A DNA stretch of 64,000 nt from Clostridia bacterium (GCA_017517865.1 JAFWYB010000020.1:1-64000); one strand, 5' to 3'. Shown: positions 26,033 to 35,354, numbered from the stretch's first letter. Notes: generated by a model not told the origin, from the sequence alone. Numbers and translations: made by a program.

Positions 26033-28489
26033 TTACATTAAATTTTCGGGATTGATATCAGCAGTCAGAGTGACGTCTGCAAATCTGCTGTTTTTCCCGA
26101 ACTGTATGAGCAATTCAGAAACCAGACTCCTGAATTTTTTATTATTTTTGCATTTTATGATGATTCTGTATCTGTATTTATTACTTATTTTGGATATTCT
26201 CGGCGGCATAGGTCCGAGAATAATAACCTTAGTTTCTTTATAGTCATTTTTTAATTTATTTTCAAGCTCAGAAAGAAATTCCCGTGAGCAATTCAGTGCA
26301 CTGACCTCTTTTTCACTGCTGAAGGTCATAACACACAAATCACAGTAGGGCGGATAAACAAGAGCTTTTCTTATAACTATCTCGCTGTTATAAAAGCTTT
26401 CAAAATCCTGCCTCTGAGCAAACTGAATTATGTGATTTTCGGGTGTGAGCGTCTGAATAACCGCTACGCCCTTAAAAGCTCCGCGACCTGATCTGCCCAC
26501 AACCTGAGTGAGCAAATCAAAGGTTCTTTCTTCACTTCTGAAATCGTCATTGTTAAGCTGTTGGTCAGCATTTATAACACCGACCAATGTAACATTTTCA
26601 AAGTTCAGTCCCTTAGCGACCATTTGTGTACCAAGCAGAATATCATAGCTGCCGTCACCGAAATCAGACAAGCCCTTTTCAAAGGAAAACCTTGACGATA
26701 TGGAATCCGTGTCCATTCTCAGAACTCTTGCCTCAGGAAGAAGTTCGGCAATCTCCTGCTCAATCTTCTGTGTACCGTAGCCTGCATATCTAACATCGCT
26801 TTTACCGCATTCACTGCAAACAGAAGTAAACGGCTTTGAATAACCGCAGTAGTGACACATAAGTCTGTTGTTCGCTGCGTGATAAGTAAGAGATATACTG
26901 CAGGAAGGACAGTTTATTACACTGCCGCAGCTGTCACATGCCGCAAAAGTGTTATATCCCCTTCTGTTAATCAAAAGAATTGACTGCTTTTTGTTTTCAA
27001 GGTTGTTCTCGAGCATTTCGAGAAGCTTTGAGCTTATATTATATCTGTTGCCTGCTTTTCTTTCCTGCTTCATATCGATAAGCTCAACATCGGGTAATAC
27101 AGCTGCTCCATACCTTTCGGTAAGAGTGTGAAGCGAATATTTTCCGTGCTTTGCATAAGAAAAGCTGTTTACGGAGGGAGTTGCAGAAGATAAAAGTAAA
27201 AGTGCATTATGGTTATTCGCTCTGAACCTCGCAACATCTACAGTGTGATATCTGGGTGACGATTCGGACTTATAAGTATGCTCCTGTTCCTCATCTATAA
27301 CAATAAGCCCTATATCGCTGAAGGGAGCAAAAACTGCAGAGCGAGTGCCCAAAGCAATCTGAACAAGCCCGTCACGAACTCTTTTATATTCATCTCTTCT
27401 TTCTCCTGCAGAAAGTGCACTGTGAAATATAGCAACATTATCACCGTATCGACTCTTGAAAATAGCCATCATCTGCGGTGTTAGCGAAATTTCAGGTACC
27501 ATTACGATAACCTGCTTGCCTTGTGAAATAACCCTATCAATGAGAGATAAAAAAACTGACGTTTTTCCGCTGCCGGTTATTCCGTAAAGAAGAGAGACAC
27601 CGCCAAACTTAAGCTTTTCATTTAATTCATCAAACGCCTTTTGCTGCTCTGCTGAAAGGACTATTTCTTCGTCAAGCTTATCATCACTGAGTGCAATCTC
27701 AGGTATTCTGTAATAAACGGCATCATAAATACTTATAATACCCTTTTTGTTAAGTGTATTTATTACCGATGAAGTTACGCCTGTGAAATAACAAAGCTCC
27801 TTAAGCGTACAACTACCTATATCTCTTAAGGCTTTAACACATTCTCTCTGCTTTGCGGTCAGCTTTTCATATATTTCATCGTAGTCAGCATCATCAACAG
27901 TAAGTCTTACAGAACGGTTTGTTGCTTCACCGATATTTTTTACTGCATTAAAGCTTTTCATAACAAGATTTTTAGCTGTAAGCCTCTCGATAATATCTGA
28001 ATCGGCACTGAAGCCGAGTTTAGAGAAAACTGTAGAAGAAGGAACCGGTGAATCAAAAGAGCAAAGATATTGATACACCTGTATTTCATCAGCAGTAAGC
28101 CCGCTTAAATCGTCCGAGTGCTTGGCAAGATACAGGGCCTTGGTATTATAATTGAATCCGGCAGGTATCTGAGCCTTCACGGCATCAAAGTAAGTGCAGA
28201 AGGTACGTTCCTTGAGAAAGCACGCAACAGATAGCATTTCATCAGAAATAACGCTGTCTTCATCTTCAACGACATATTGAACACATTTCAAGCCCTTGTT
28301 ATTGTCTGTTTTATCAAAGCCGAAAACAATACCCTGCCTTTGATTTTTTTTGCTTCTGCCGAAGCCTACAATAACCCTCGAACCGGTTTTAACCTTACAT
28401 TTTAACTCATCAGGTATAATATAGCTGTATAAAAGGTCGAAATGATATGCAACATTTTCAACAGCAACTAATGCCAAAATGTATTCCAT
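26033..28489 (-). CDS. priA: Replication restart helicase
   Basis: An 818-residue superfamily 2 helicase that reloads the replisome at stalled forks. It has an N-terminal 3' DNA-binding domain, a Walker A loop GITGSGKTS (about 306), DEEQ in place of the common DEEH, and a zinc-binding Cys cluster ('CDSCGSVINCPSC', 'CHYCG', 'CSECG') between the helicase lobes. Length is typical. coaBC, which often precedes priA in Firmicutes, is absent here. Confidence 0.94.
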   Translation of the reverse strand: MEYILALVAVENVAYHFDLLYSYIIPDELKCKVKTGSRVIVGFGRSKKNQRQGIVFGFDKTDNNKGLKCVQYVVEDEDSVISDEMLSVACFLKERTFCTYFDAVKAQIPAGFNYNTKALYLAKHSDDLSGLTADEIQVYQYLCSFDSPVPSSTVFSKLGFSADSDIIERLTAKNLVMKSFNAVKNIGEATNRSVRLTVDDADYDEIYEKLTAKQRECVKALRDIGSCTLKELCYFTGVTSSVINTLNKKGIISIYDAVYYRIPEIALSDDKLDEEIVLSAEQQKAFDELNEKLKFGGVSLLYGITGSGKTSVFLSLIDRVISQGKQVIVMVPEISLTPQMMAIFKSRYGDNVAIFHSALSAGERRDEYKRVRDGLVQIALGTRSAVFAPFSDIGLIVIDEEQEHTYKSESSPRYHTVDVARFRANNHNALLLLSSATPSVNSFSYAKHGKYSLHTLTERYGAAVLPDVELIDMKQERKAGNRYNISSKLLEMLENNLENKKQSILLINRRGYNTFAACDSCGSVINCPSCSISLTYHAANNRLMCHYCGYSKPFTSVCSECGKSDVRYAGYGTQKIEQEIAELLPEARVLRMDTDSISSRFSFEKGLSDFGDGSYDILLGTQMVAKGLNFENVTLVGVINADQQLNNDDFRSEERTFDLLTQVVGRSGRGAFKGVAVIQTLTPENHIIQFAQRQDFESFYNSEIVIRKALVYPPYCDLCVMTFSSEKEVSALNCSREFLSELENKLKNDYKETKVIILGPMPPRISKISNKYRYRIIIKCKNNKKFRSLVSELLIQFGKNSRFADVTLTADINPENLM

Positions 28490-28510
28490 ATCATTTCACT
28501 TCCTCTTTAC

Positions 28511-28720
28511 TCAGATATTTCTGATTTCTTCGGGCTCGCATATTTCAAGCTTGCCCTCAAGAAATTCATCAAGTGCGTACGAAACAGCCTTTTCGGTGCC
28601 GCATTTTTCGTTAAGTATGGGATCCTCCGAAACTTCTCTCGCTCTTTTTGCAACTGCAGTAACAAGTGAGTAACGGCTTGTGTTGTTTTTAAGTAAATTT
28701 CTTAAATCGGGATTAAGCAT
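28511..28720 (-). CDS. rpoZ: RNA polymerase omega subunit
   Basis: A 69-residue protein with the omega core 'SRYSLVTAVAKRARE' followed by the helix 'KAVSYALDEFLEGKL'. Omega stabilises the beta-prime subunit. It overlaps the end of gmk by eight bases, the usual gmk-rpoZ coupling. Confidence 0.9.
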   Translation of the reverse strand: MLNPDLRNLLKNNTSRYSLVTAVAKRAREVSEDPILNEKCGTEKAVSYALDEFLEGKLEICEPEEIRNI

Positions 28721-29324
28721 TGTAAATTACCTCTTTAACTTTATTTTTCATCTTATTTATGCTAAGCTTCTGAGCTCTGACTATTGCAAGTATATCGTCG
28801 ATAGCATCGTCGAGATTATCATTTTCAACAATATAGTCATACTCCTCAGCTCTCTGCAATTCTTGTCTGGCAATACACAGACGGTTCATTATAGCTTCTT
28901 CACTGTCTGTTTTCCTTCCGCGAAGACGGGATTCAAGCTCCTCCATTGACGGCGGAACAATAAAAATCTTAGTAGCTTCAGGGAATATCTTTTTTACATT
29001 TCCTCCGCCCTCAACCTCAATTATAAGAAATACCGTCTTACCTTCAGAAAGCTTTTTCTTTACAGGAGCGATCGGAGTACCGTACATATTAGAACCGTAA
29101 ACAGCATACTCAAGCATATTGCCTTCTTCAATGTTTTTCAAAAATTCATCTCTTGAAACAAAAATATACTCAACGCCTTGTGTTTCACCGGGGCGCATAT
29201 TGCGTGTTGTCATTGAAACAGAAAGGAAGCATTCGCCGGGCATTTTTTTCATAGCCCCCGCAACAAGCGTATCCTTGCCGCAACCCGACGGAGCCGAAAT
29301 GACAACGAGGAGACCGTCAGACAT
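28713..29324 (-). CDS. gmk: Guanylate kinase
   Basis: A 203-residue enzyme phosphorylating GMP to GDP. The P-loop [10 protein letters not shown] is near residue 9, and the GMP-binding segment '[15 protein letters not shown]' follows. I start it at 29324, with GGAGGAA upstream, inside the last codons of remA; an in-frame extension of 31 codons across remA is unlikely. Confidence 0.94.
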   Translation of the reverse strand: MSDGLLVVISAPSGCGKDTLVAGAMKKMPGECFLSVSMTTRNMRPGETQGVEYIFVSRDEFLKNIEEGNMLEYAVYGSNMYGTPIAPVKKKLSEGKTVFLIIEVEGGGNVKKIFPEATKIFIVPPSMEELESRLRGRKTDSEEAIMNRLCIARQELQRAEEYDYIVENDNLDDAIDDILAIVRAQKLSINKMKNKVKEVIYNA

Positions 29325-29589
29325 TTTCACATTCCTCCACTTCAATATCATCCTCGTCAGAGTTAAGTCTGTTAGCAACAGTTTCACACTGAAGATAAGT
29401 AAGAATAACGTGATCACTGTCCATAATAATTACAGCTCTTGTTCTTCTGCCCTGCGTAGCATCTATAAGTGTTCCGCGTTCCTTGCATTCCTGAATAATA
29501 CGCTTTATCGGCGCTGAATCGGGGCTGACAATAGCAACAAGGCGTTGGGCGTTTATCATATTTCCGAAACCGATATTTATCAACTTCAT
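29317..29589 (-). CDS. remA: RemA/DUF370 regulatory protein
   Basis: A 90-residue DUF370 protein with the conserved start '[12 protein letters not shown]' and '[15 protein letters not shown]'. B. subtilis RemA is a DNA-binding activator of biofilm matrix and osmoprotection genes, and the yloC-remA-gmk order is kept here. The acidic C-terminal extension is modest. Confidence 0.9.
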   Translation of the reverse strand: MKLINIGFGNMINAQRLVAIVSPDSAPIKRIIQECKERGTLIDATQGRRTRAVIIMDSDHVILTYLQCETVANRLNSDEDDIEVEECENV

Positions 29590-29605
29590 AATCTTCGCAT
29601 CCTAA

Positions 29606-30484
29606 TTATTCAATATTCTGTATCTGCTCTCTGATTTTTTCAATCTCAGCTTTGATGTCGATTACCTTTCGTGCAATTTCAACATCCTGTGCTTTTGAGC
29701 CGATTGTGTTTGCCTCTCTGTTAAACTCCTGAACAAGGAAGTCCATCTTTCTGCCGATTGCTTCATTACTGTTCATAAACTCGTGCATTTGACTTATGTG
29801 ACTTCTCAGACGAACTGTCTCCTCAGCTACGGCAACCTTATCCGAATATATGGCGGCCTCTGTAAGAAGTCGCTGTTCGTCGACGTTGACATCTGCAAGA
29901 ACGGTCTTCATTCTTTCCAACAGCTTAGCGTTATATTCTATAACCGTCTGAGGAGAACGTTTCTCAATAAATTCAACATTTTCAAGAATATAACCGCAAC
30001 GTGTGAGAACGTCATTTTTGAGCTTTTCACCCTCGCGTTCACGCATAGCAACAAAATTAGCAAGTGCGCTGTCGGTTACCGTACGCACGGCATTCCAGAT
30101 TCTTTCTTCATCTGCTTCGTTTTTGTGAACAGAGAAAATATCGTGATATCGGGCAACGGTTGAAACGGTAACATCGTTTTCCAGTCCGTAGCTTTCACAA
30201 AGCTCATTCAAAGCGTTGATATAGCCCTTTGCAAGTGATTGGTTCACCGCGACGATACAGTCCTCCTGCTCAAGCTCTTCAATCTGCACATAACACTCAG
30301 TCTTGCCTCTTGAAATGCAGCCCTGTATGTAGGTTTTAAGCTTTTCGTCGAGAAAGCCGAAGGTTCTCGGAACTCTTGACGAAAAATCAAAATATCTGTG
30401 GTTAACGCTCTTGATTTCAACAGTAACTCCGAGGCCGTCAATAATTGCCTGACCTCTGCCGAAACCCGTCATACTTCTAATCAT
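29606..30484 (-). CDS. YicC/YloC family endoribonuclease
   Basis: A 292-residue protein with the hallmark N-terminus 'MIRSMTGFGRG' and the C-terminal 'IGSKAQDVEIARKVIDIKAEIEKIREQIQNIE' region (shown only to mark the helical end) typical of YicC/YloC proteins, which cleave RNA or adapt RNases. It is the first gene of the large operon and has a consensus promoter 48 bases upstream. The ribosome-binding site GCGGAGG is strong. Confidence 0.9.
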   Translation of the reverse strand: MIRSMTGFGRGQAIIDGLGVTVEIKSVNHRYFDFSSRVPRTFGFLDEKLKTYIQGCISRGKTECYVQIEELEQEDCIVAVNQSLAKGYINALNELCESYGLENDVTVSTVARYHDIFSVHKNEADEERIWNAVRTVTDSALANFVAMREREGEKLKNDVLTRCGYILENVEFIEKRSPQTVIEYNAKLLERMKTVLADVNVDEQRLLTEAAIYSDKVAVAEETVRLRSHISQMHEFMNSNEAIGRKMDFLVQEFNREANTIGSKAQDVEIARKVIDIKAEIEKIREQIQNIE

Positions 30485-30531
30485 ATTTTAAACCTCCGCT
30501 ATAATGCTTCAGGAACATTTTTATTCAGATC

Positions 30532-30560
30532 ATTATACATCAGATTTATATTTTTGTCAA
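30532..30560 (-). promoter_or_regulatory. Consensus SigA promoter of the yicC-rsgA operon
   Basis: Minus-strand TTGACA (30555-30560) and TATAAT (30532-30537) are exactly 17 bases apart, a fully consensus vegetative promoter. It is the only strong promoter I find before a run of 13 co-directional genes down to rsgA, so it likely drives all of them. Confidence 0.85.
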
Positions 30561-30570
30561 ACATAAACGC

Positions 30571-30915
30571 TTATTTCCCGCAAGAACCGCACTTACCCAT
30601 CAGTATTGACGGAATATCATTTTCATAACCGTTTTCCGTTCGAACAAAATTCATTGCTTTAAGCAAAAAATCTATATTTTCAACACTACATCTGCCCATA
30701 TAAAAGCATTTATTGGCAGCATAGTTGAAGGCGCTTTTTATCAGCCCCTCGGCAATATCAACTAAAAAGCCGTTATCAAATATAAGCTCCGTAACTTCAG
30801 CGTAATCATTTTCAAGGGAAAGCAAACATCTTCCGAGTGCTTTGCCGTCTTCAGAAGCAGTAAATTCAACAACAGTTCCACACGAATCAAATGGTTTATT
30901 TTCAAAAAATATCAT
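30571..30915 (-). CDS. Hypothetical protein with C-terminal CGSCG motif
   Basis: A 114-residue protein I do not recognise. Its mixed alpha/beta pattern is reminiscent of a shortened GNAT fold. The last residues are GKCGSCGK, which could bind a metal or take part in redox chemistry. It begins one base after the rluB stop (ATG at 30915) with a weak AAGAAG ribosome-binding site and is probably translated by coupling. It ends the long operon that starts near 47600. Confidence 0.6.
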   Translation of the reverse strand: MIFFENKPFDSCGTVVEFTASEDGKALGRCLLSLENDYAEVTELIFDNGFLVDIAEGLIKSAFNYAANKCFYMGRCSVENIDFLLKAMNFVRTENGYENDIPSILMGKCGSCGK

Positions 30916-30916
30916 A

Positions 30917-31660
30917 TTATTTCTTCTTTCTTTCCATACCCGCGGCAATCATAAGCTTTCTGACCTCGTCATCCGTAAGATGGCGCCAGGAGCCCTGCTT
31001 AAGCATACCGAGCTTTATTGAACCGATTGCTGTCCTCTTCAGTCTCGCCACCTCAAGGCCAACCTCTTCACACATTTTTCTGATCTGTCTGTTGCGACCC
31101 TCATAAAGAATTATTTCAAGAACAACGCGGTTTTCTTCTTTTGTTACAACATGCACCTCGGCGGGTGCAGTCTTTCTGTCATCAATAACAATTCCCGTTG
31201 TAAGAGACGTTAACTGTTCTTCATTGATCGAAGGTCTGACAGTAACTCTGTAGGTTTTGGGAACATGCTTTGTGGGATGTGTCATTGCGTTGGCAAATTC
31301 ACCGTCATTTGTAAAAAGAAGCATACCTTCAGAATCTCTGTCAAGTCTACCGACAGGAAAAACTCTGACTTTGAGGTCTTTTATCAACTCTGCAACACAC
31401 TTCCTGTCCATTTCATCGCTCATTGTTGTAATGAAGCCTCTCGGCTTATGAAGAACGATATAGGTATTTTCCTTCTGAGCGATAATTTTCTTGCCGCTGA
31501 CTGTAACAAGGTCTTTTTTGGGGTTGATTTTATCACCTATTACAGCTGTGTGTCCATTCACCTTAACCTTACCGTTTTCAATCAGCTCTTCGCACTTTCT
31601 TCTTGAAGCAACGCCGCACTCTGCAAGGTACTTCTGGAGCCTGACTTTACCGTCTGTCAT
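30917..31660 (-). CDS. rluB: Pseudouridine synthase, RluB/RsuA type
   Basis: A 247-residue enzyme with an N-terminal S4 RNA-binding domain (about 4-50, 'RLQKYLAECGVASRR') and a catalytic domain with the conserved Asp in 'GRLDRDSEGML'. RluB-type enzymes modify U2605 of 23S rRNA. The ATG at 31660 has AAAGGA eight bases upstream. In clostridia rluB commonly follows scpB, dacF and ytfJ as here. Confidence 0.88.
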   Translation of the reverse strand: MTDGKVRLQKYLAECGVASRRKCEELIENGKVKVNGHTAVIGDKINPKKDLVTVSGKKIIAQKENTYIVLHKPRGFITTMSDEMDRKCVAELIKDLKVRVFPVGRLDRDSEGMLLFTNDGEFANAMTHPTKHVPKTYRVTVRPSINEEQLTSLTTGIVIDDRKTAPAEVHVVTKEENRVVLEIILYEGRNRQIRKMCEEVGLEVARLKRTAIGSIKLGMLKQGSWRHLTDDEVRKLMIAAGMERKKK

Positions 31661-31665
31661 TTTAT

Positions 31666-32793
31666 TCATCCTTTCAGGTGATTATTTATGATATACTTTA
31701 ATTTATATATAAAACTGAACCGGGGCTTGTTATCAGATTCATAAGCATCTGTATCACCCAGTGAAATTACAGAATACTCTGAAACAAATTTTCCGTCAGC
31801 ATAAACTCTTACCGAGCCGATTTTGTCCCCGCAACTTACAGGTGCATAAATAAACTCGGGAAGATATACTTCACATCTCACATTTTCGCTTTGAAAACTG
31901 TTAATATTGACTTTTTCCGCAGCTATTGTCAATTCAGAACATTTACCGCCGTAAACGGATATTTTTGCCGGAATCTCAAATTCCAAAACTTCGGAGAACG
32001 AAACTGAAAAAGAATAATCGTACATACTGATATGATCGTTCCAATCATCGGCGGCATTTAGAGTAACAGCAACAAGAGTAATACCGTCTTTTTCGCAGGC
32101 AGAAACAAGACATCTTCCGCTCTTTTTGGTAAAGCCGGTTTTTATACCGAAAACACCATCATACATCTTAAGAAGCTTGTTGTGATTTGAATACGTCACA
32201 GTCACATCGGGACTGATATATTCAACCTTCTTTGTTTCTGCTGAGCACATCTTTCTGAACACAGGATTTTTAACAGCACAGGAAGCAAGAAGCGCCATAT
32301 CATATGCAGTTGTGTAGTGGTTTTCATCATCAAGTCCGGAAGCTGTTACAAAAGACGTATTATTCATACCGATTTCTTTGGCCTTACTGTTCATAAGTGC
32401 AGAGAAATCTTCCTGACTGCCCGCAAGATAAATAGCAGTAAGCTGTGCAGCATCATTGCCGGACTCAAGAAGCATAGCCCACACAAGTGTTTCAAGCGTA
32501 AAGCTATCACCTTTTTTTATGCCGATAGCCGTGCCGTCACAAAGTATATCATACGGTGCTGTCACGGTACAATTAAGCTTACCGCTTTCAATCGCAAGTA
32601 ACGCAGTCATAATCTTTGTTGTGCTTGCCATAGAGCGCGTCATATCCGCATTTTTTGAAAAAATCACATTACACGAATCAGCATCCATAACTATTGCTGA
32701 GCCTGCACTGACAGTCGGAGCCGCTACGGAACTGACATCAAAAGCGAAAACAGTAACTACGAGAACAAATACAATAACTTTTTTAATTAACAA
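31666..32793 (-). CDS. dacF: D-alanyl-D-alanine carboxypeptidase (PBP5 family)
   Basis: A secreted, membrane-tethered peptidase of about 375 residues. It has an N-terminal signal segment, the active-site STTK tetrad (about 57-60), SGN ('ESGND', about 113) and KTG ('GIKTGFT'), then a C-terminal beta domain. PBP5 enzymes trim peptide stems in the wall; DacF acts in the forespore. The best start is a TTG at 32793 with AGGTGG upstream, or the GTG at 32802. The symbol is inferred from the position beside ytfJ and scpAB. Confidence 0.85.
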   Translation of the reverse strand: MLIKKVIVFVLVVTVFAFDVSSVAAPTVSAGSAIVMDADSCNVIFSKNADMTRSMASTTKIMTALLAIESGKLNCTVTAPYDILCDGTAIGIKKGDSFTLETLVWAMLLESGNDAAQLTAIYLAGSQEDFSALMNSKAKEIGMNNTSFVTASGLDDENHYTTAYDMALLASCAVKNPVFRKMCSAETKKVEYISPDVTVTYSNHNKLLKMYDGVFGIKTGFTKKSGRCLVSACEKDGITLVAVTLNAADDWNDHISMYDYSFSVSFSEVLEFEIPAKISVYGGKCSELTIAAEKVNINSFQSENVRCEVYLPEFIYAPVSCGDKIGSVRVYADGKFVSEYSVISLGDTDAYESDNKPRFSFIYKLKYIINNHLKG

Positions 32794-32795
32794 AG

Positions 32796-32830
32796 CAACC
32801 ACCTGCCACTAAAAGATATGCAGGCGGTTG
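32796..32830 (-). promoter_or_regulatory. Hairpin covering the dacF ribosome-binding site
   Basis: 32796-32806 and 32820-32830 pair over 11 positions (one G-U in the minus-strand RNA) around a 13-base loop. The 3' arm contains AGGTGG, the likely dacF ribosome-binding site, just before its start. It lies 20 bases past ytfJ and could lower dacF translation or act as a weak terminator. Confidence 0.55.
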
Positions 32831-32850
32831 TGAAATTATTTCATTGTAAA

Positions 32851-33255
32851 TTATGCCTGTCCCTCAGTTTCAGCGGGAACAGCATCCTTTTTTGTCTTGT
32901 TCATAAGACCTGTAACCTTATCAAACATTTCAGGAACAAGATTAACAACTCTTTCAGCTGCATTGTCGTAAGCGGTAATATGCTTGAGTGTTACTTCACC
33001 GTTGTTGATTACAAGGAATGCTACGGGTGTGATTGTAACACCGGCTCCGCCGCCGCCGCCGAAAAGCTCCTTCGTGCTCTTTGAGGGGAAATCAGCACCG
33101 CCCGAAGCAAAGCCGTATGTAACCTTTGATACGGGTATAATTGTTGTGCCGCCCTCTGCATAGATGGGCTCACCGATAATAGTGCTCGTGTCAACAAGCT
33201 CACGGATTTTTTCAATTGTTGATGCAAGAATTGCACCTGCTGATTTTTCTGCCAT
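32851..33255 (-). CDS. ytfJ: Sporulation protein YtfJ/GerW
   Basis: A 134-residue protein with the family features 'GEPIYAEGGTTIIPVSKVTYGF' (conserved core, not all quoted) and a Gly-rich loop (GGGGGAG) before 'VTITPVAFLVI'. GerW family proteins are spore proteins required for normal germination. It follows DUF2953 as in B. subtilis ytfI-ytfJ. Confidence 0.9.
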   Translation of the reverse strand: MAEKSAGAILASTIEKIRELVDTSTIIGEPIYAEGGTTIIPVSKVTYGFASGGADFPSKSTKELFGGGGGAGVTITPVAFLVINNGEVTLKHITAYDNAAERVVNLVPEMFDKVTGLMNKTKKDAVPAETEGQA

Positions 33256-33281
33256 TATATATCATCCTTTCATAACTTACA

Positions 33282-33971
33282 TTATGCCTTTTGCTGTTCT
33301 GCTTCTTTCGGAGTCTTATTCTTTTTTGCACCGCTGATGAACTTAAGAACAACACCGAATATAAGCCTTACAACCATACCTATGGTTGCGTTGAGTATCT
33401 TGCGAATACAGATATGAAAATCTGTATAAAACTCACTTTCTGTTTTGTTTGCGAGGAAATCGGGATGCACATCAATATCGTATCTTCTGACGAGATTGTT
33501 TGAACAGATAAAGCCGAAAACCGGAAAAACCTTCTGGCAAATTTTACCGTACTTTATTGCGGTTGCTGCCGAATCACCCGTACCGACACAAATACGTAAA
33601 ACTATCTCATCAAAAACAACACTTCTGAAAAGCTTGCCGCCGTAAAGGCCCATTATTTTGCCAAGATTTCTGATAACTACCATCATACCTTCCTGGCCGT
33701 TTGCCTTAACCATTTCGATAAGAGGATTAGGCTTCTTTTCCTTTGGTTCTTTTTCTTTCTTGGGCTTCTTTTCCTTCGGTTCTTTTTCTTTCTTGGGCTT
33801 TTTCTTCTTTTCTGATGCAGGGAGAATATTTAGCCTGATGAACAGATATCTAACCGATATTCTTATTTTATCATCATAACCCAAAGAGATGTGAAGTGGC
33901 ACTGAAAGAATAAGAACGAGTAAGCCAATAATACCGGCTATTACGCACAGAAATATCTCGAAACCGTTCAA
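33282..33971 (-). CDS. DUF2953 (YtfI-like) membrane protein
   Basis: A 229-residue protein with an N-terminal membrane segment (about 5-25), a Lys/Glu/Pro-rich tandem repeat (about 55-82), and a C-terminal part with another hydrophobic stretch. It resembles YtfI/DUF2953, the usual neighbour of ytfJ. The start is TTG with AGGTGG upstream. Confidence 0.78.
   Translation of the reverse strand: MNGFEIFLCVIAGIIGLLVLILSVPLHISLGYDDKIRISVRYLFIRLNILPASEKKKKPKKEKEPKEKKPKKEKEPKEKKPNPLIEMVKANGQEGMMVVIRNLGKIMGLYGGKLFRSVVFDEIVLRICVGTGDSAATAIKYGKICQKVFPVFGFICSNNLVRRYDIDVHPDFLANKTESEFYTDFHICIRKILNATIGMVVRLIFGVVLKFISGAKKNKTPKEAEQQKA
33731..33796 (-). repeat. Two 33-bp tandem units within the DUF2953 gene
   Basis: 33731-33763 and 33764-33796 differ at one position. 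They encode repeated KKEKEPKEK units that extend the charged linker after the membrane segment. The exact repeat suggests recent slippage. Confidence 0.85.
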
Positions 33972-34003
33972 TCTTTCACCACCTTTTGCTTATTTATTAT
34001 ATG

Positions 34004-34594
34004 TTACTCTAAAATTTCGTTTTCGTCAACCTCTAAATTCAAATCTTCCTGTATATTTGATGAGTTTTCTTCATTTTTTTCATTATTCGGCAGTTCGGGG
34101 AGCTCATCGAGAGAGGAAATGCAGAAGCACCTTAAAAATTCAGGTGTTGTCCCGTAAATGAGAGGTCTGCCGGGAAGATCGAGACGCCCTTTTTCTTCGA
34201 TAAGTGATTTCTGACAAAGACTGGTAATAACGGCCGTGCAGTCAACACCTCTGATCTGCTCAATAAACGCCTTAGTAACAGGCTGATTATATGCAACGAT
34301 TGCAAGAACCTCAAAGGCAGCCTGAGAAAGAGGAGCGTTCTTTTTCACTTCAATAACACTGCGTATACTGTCAGCATAAGCTCTTTTTGTGCAAAGCTGG
34401 TACATATCGTCAAGTCTGAGAAGACACAGACCCGATTCCTCTGAATTATACTTTTCGGAAAGTATATGTAAGGTGTGCTCTATAATATCCTCACCCATCT
34501 GCAGACCCTGCGACAGTCTCTGCAAAGAAATCGGCTCACCAACCGAAAAAAGAACAGCCTCCAGAGTTGCTGTGAGTTCAGCATCATTCATCAT
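34004..34594 (-). CDS. scpB: Segregation and condensation protein B
   Basis: A 196-residue protein of two winged-helix domains that joins SMC and ScpA in the condensin complex. Family motifs 'LEAVLFSVGEPI' and 'EVLAIVAYNQPVTKAFIEQIRGV' (core) are clear. The ATG at 34594 with GAAGGTG upstream is preferred over the GTG at 34603; both overlap the end of scpA. Confidence 0.92.
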   Translation of the reverse strand: MMNDAELTATLEAVLFSVGEPISLQRLSQGLQMGEDIIEHTLHILSEKYNSEESGLCLLRLDDMYQLCTKRAYADSIRSVIEVKKNAPLSQAAFEVLAIVAYNQPVTKAFIEQIRGVDCTAVITSLCQKSLIEEKGRLDLPGRPLIYGTTPEFLRCFCISSLDELPELPNNEKNEENSSNIQEDLNLEVDENEILE

Positions 34595-35342
34595 ATTCTT
34601 CACCTTCCGTTCCTAAAACAAAATCGTCTATACTGTCAATGTTTTCCTGCTTTTCTATAAGAGCATCTTCACCGTCACCGGAAACTGAAATCTTCTTGGC
34701 CTTGATAAGCTCAAGTATAGCAAGAAATGTTGCCACCATCTCCGAGCGTGACGTTGTATCAGAAAACAGTTCATTTAACCTGTTGACGGATTTATTCTTA
34801 AGCTTTCTGAAAATTCCACCGATTCTCGAACCGACTGACACAATTTTTCTCGTAACAATAACAGAAAAAGCTTCAATCGGCGGCGGCAGTTTTCTCTTGC
34901 CTCTTCCGACCGCTTCGAGATAATATCCTGCAAGCTCAATGCTGTTATGCTTGCGCTTATAATGCTTGTCAACGGGAATATCAGCAGTTGCTCTGTAAAA
35001 ATAATCAAAGCCATTAGCCTGCTTGGCTATTTCAGCGGCTATTTCTTTACAGACCTGATATTCAAGAAGCTCACCGGTGAGCTCTTTCTTAAGCTCATCA
35101 GCCTCTTCGTGCACAGGCAGCAACGATACAGACTTGATATATACAAGCCTTGCAGCCATTTCCAAAAAATCGCTTGCAATTTCCATATCAGCCTCTTCCA
35201 TCTGACGGACATAGTCTGTATATTGCTCAACAAGCTCAAAAATCGGAATGTCGTTAATATTAAGTTTGTGTTTTGAAATAAGATGCAGTAAAAGATCAAG
35301 CGGTCCTTCAAACACATCAATTTTATACTGTAATTTTTCCAT
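34584..35342 (-). CDS. scpA: Segregation and condensation protein A
   Basis: A 252-residue kleisin that bridges SMC heads for chromosome segregation. The N-terminal 'FEGPLDLLLHLI' and the helical C-terminal winged helix are typical. Its stop overlaps scpB, which indicates translational coupling. No smc gene is in the window. Confidence 0.94.
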   Translation of the reverse strand: MEKLQYKIDVFEGPLDLLLHLISKHKLNINDIPIFELVEQYTDYVRQMEEADMEIASDFLEMAARLVYIKSVSLLPVHEEADELKKELTGELLEYQVCKEIAAEIAKQANGFDYFYRATADIPVDKHYKRKHNSIELAGYYLEAVGRGKRKLPPPIEAFSVIVTRKIVSVGSRIGGIFRKLKNKSVNRLNELFSDTTSRSEMVATFLAILELIKAKKISVSGDGEDALIEKQENIDSIDDFVLGTEGEEYDE

Positions 35343-35354
35343 AATTCACCGTAT

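Noticed and set aside
29325..29417. N-terminal extension of gmk
   Set aside because: It overlaps remA fully; GGAGGAA and the kinase P-loop distance support the start at 29324.
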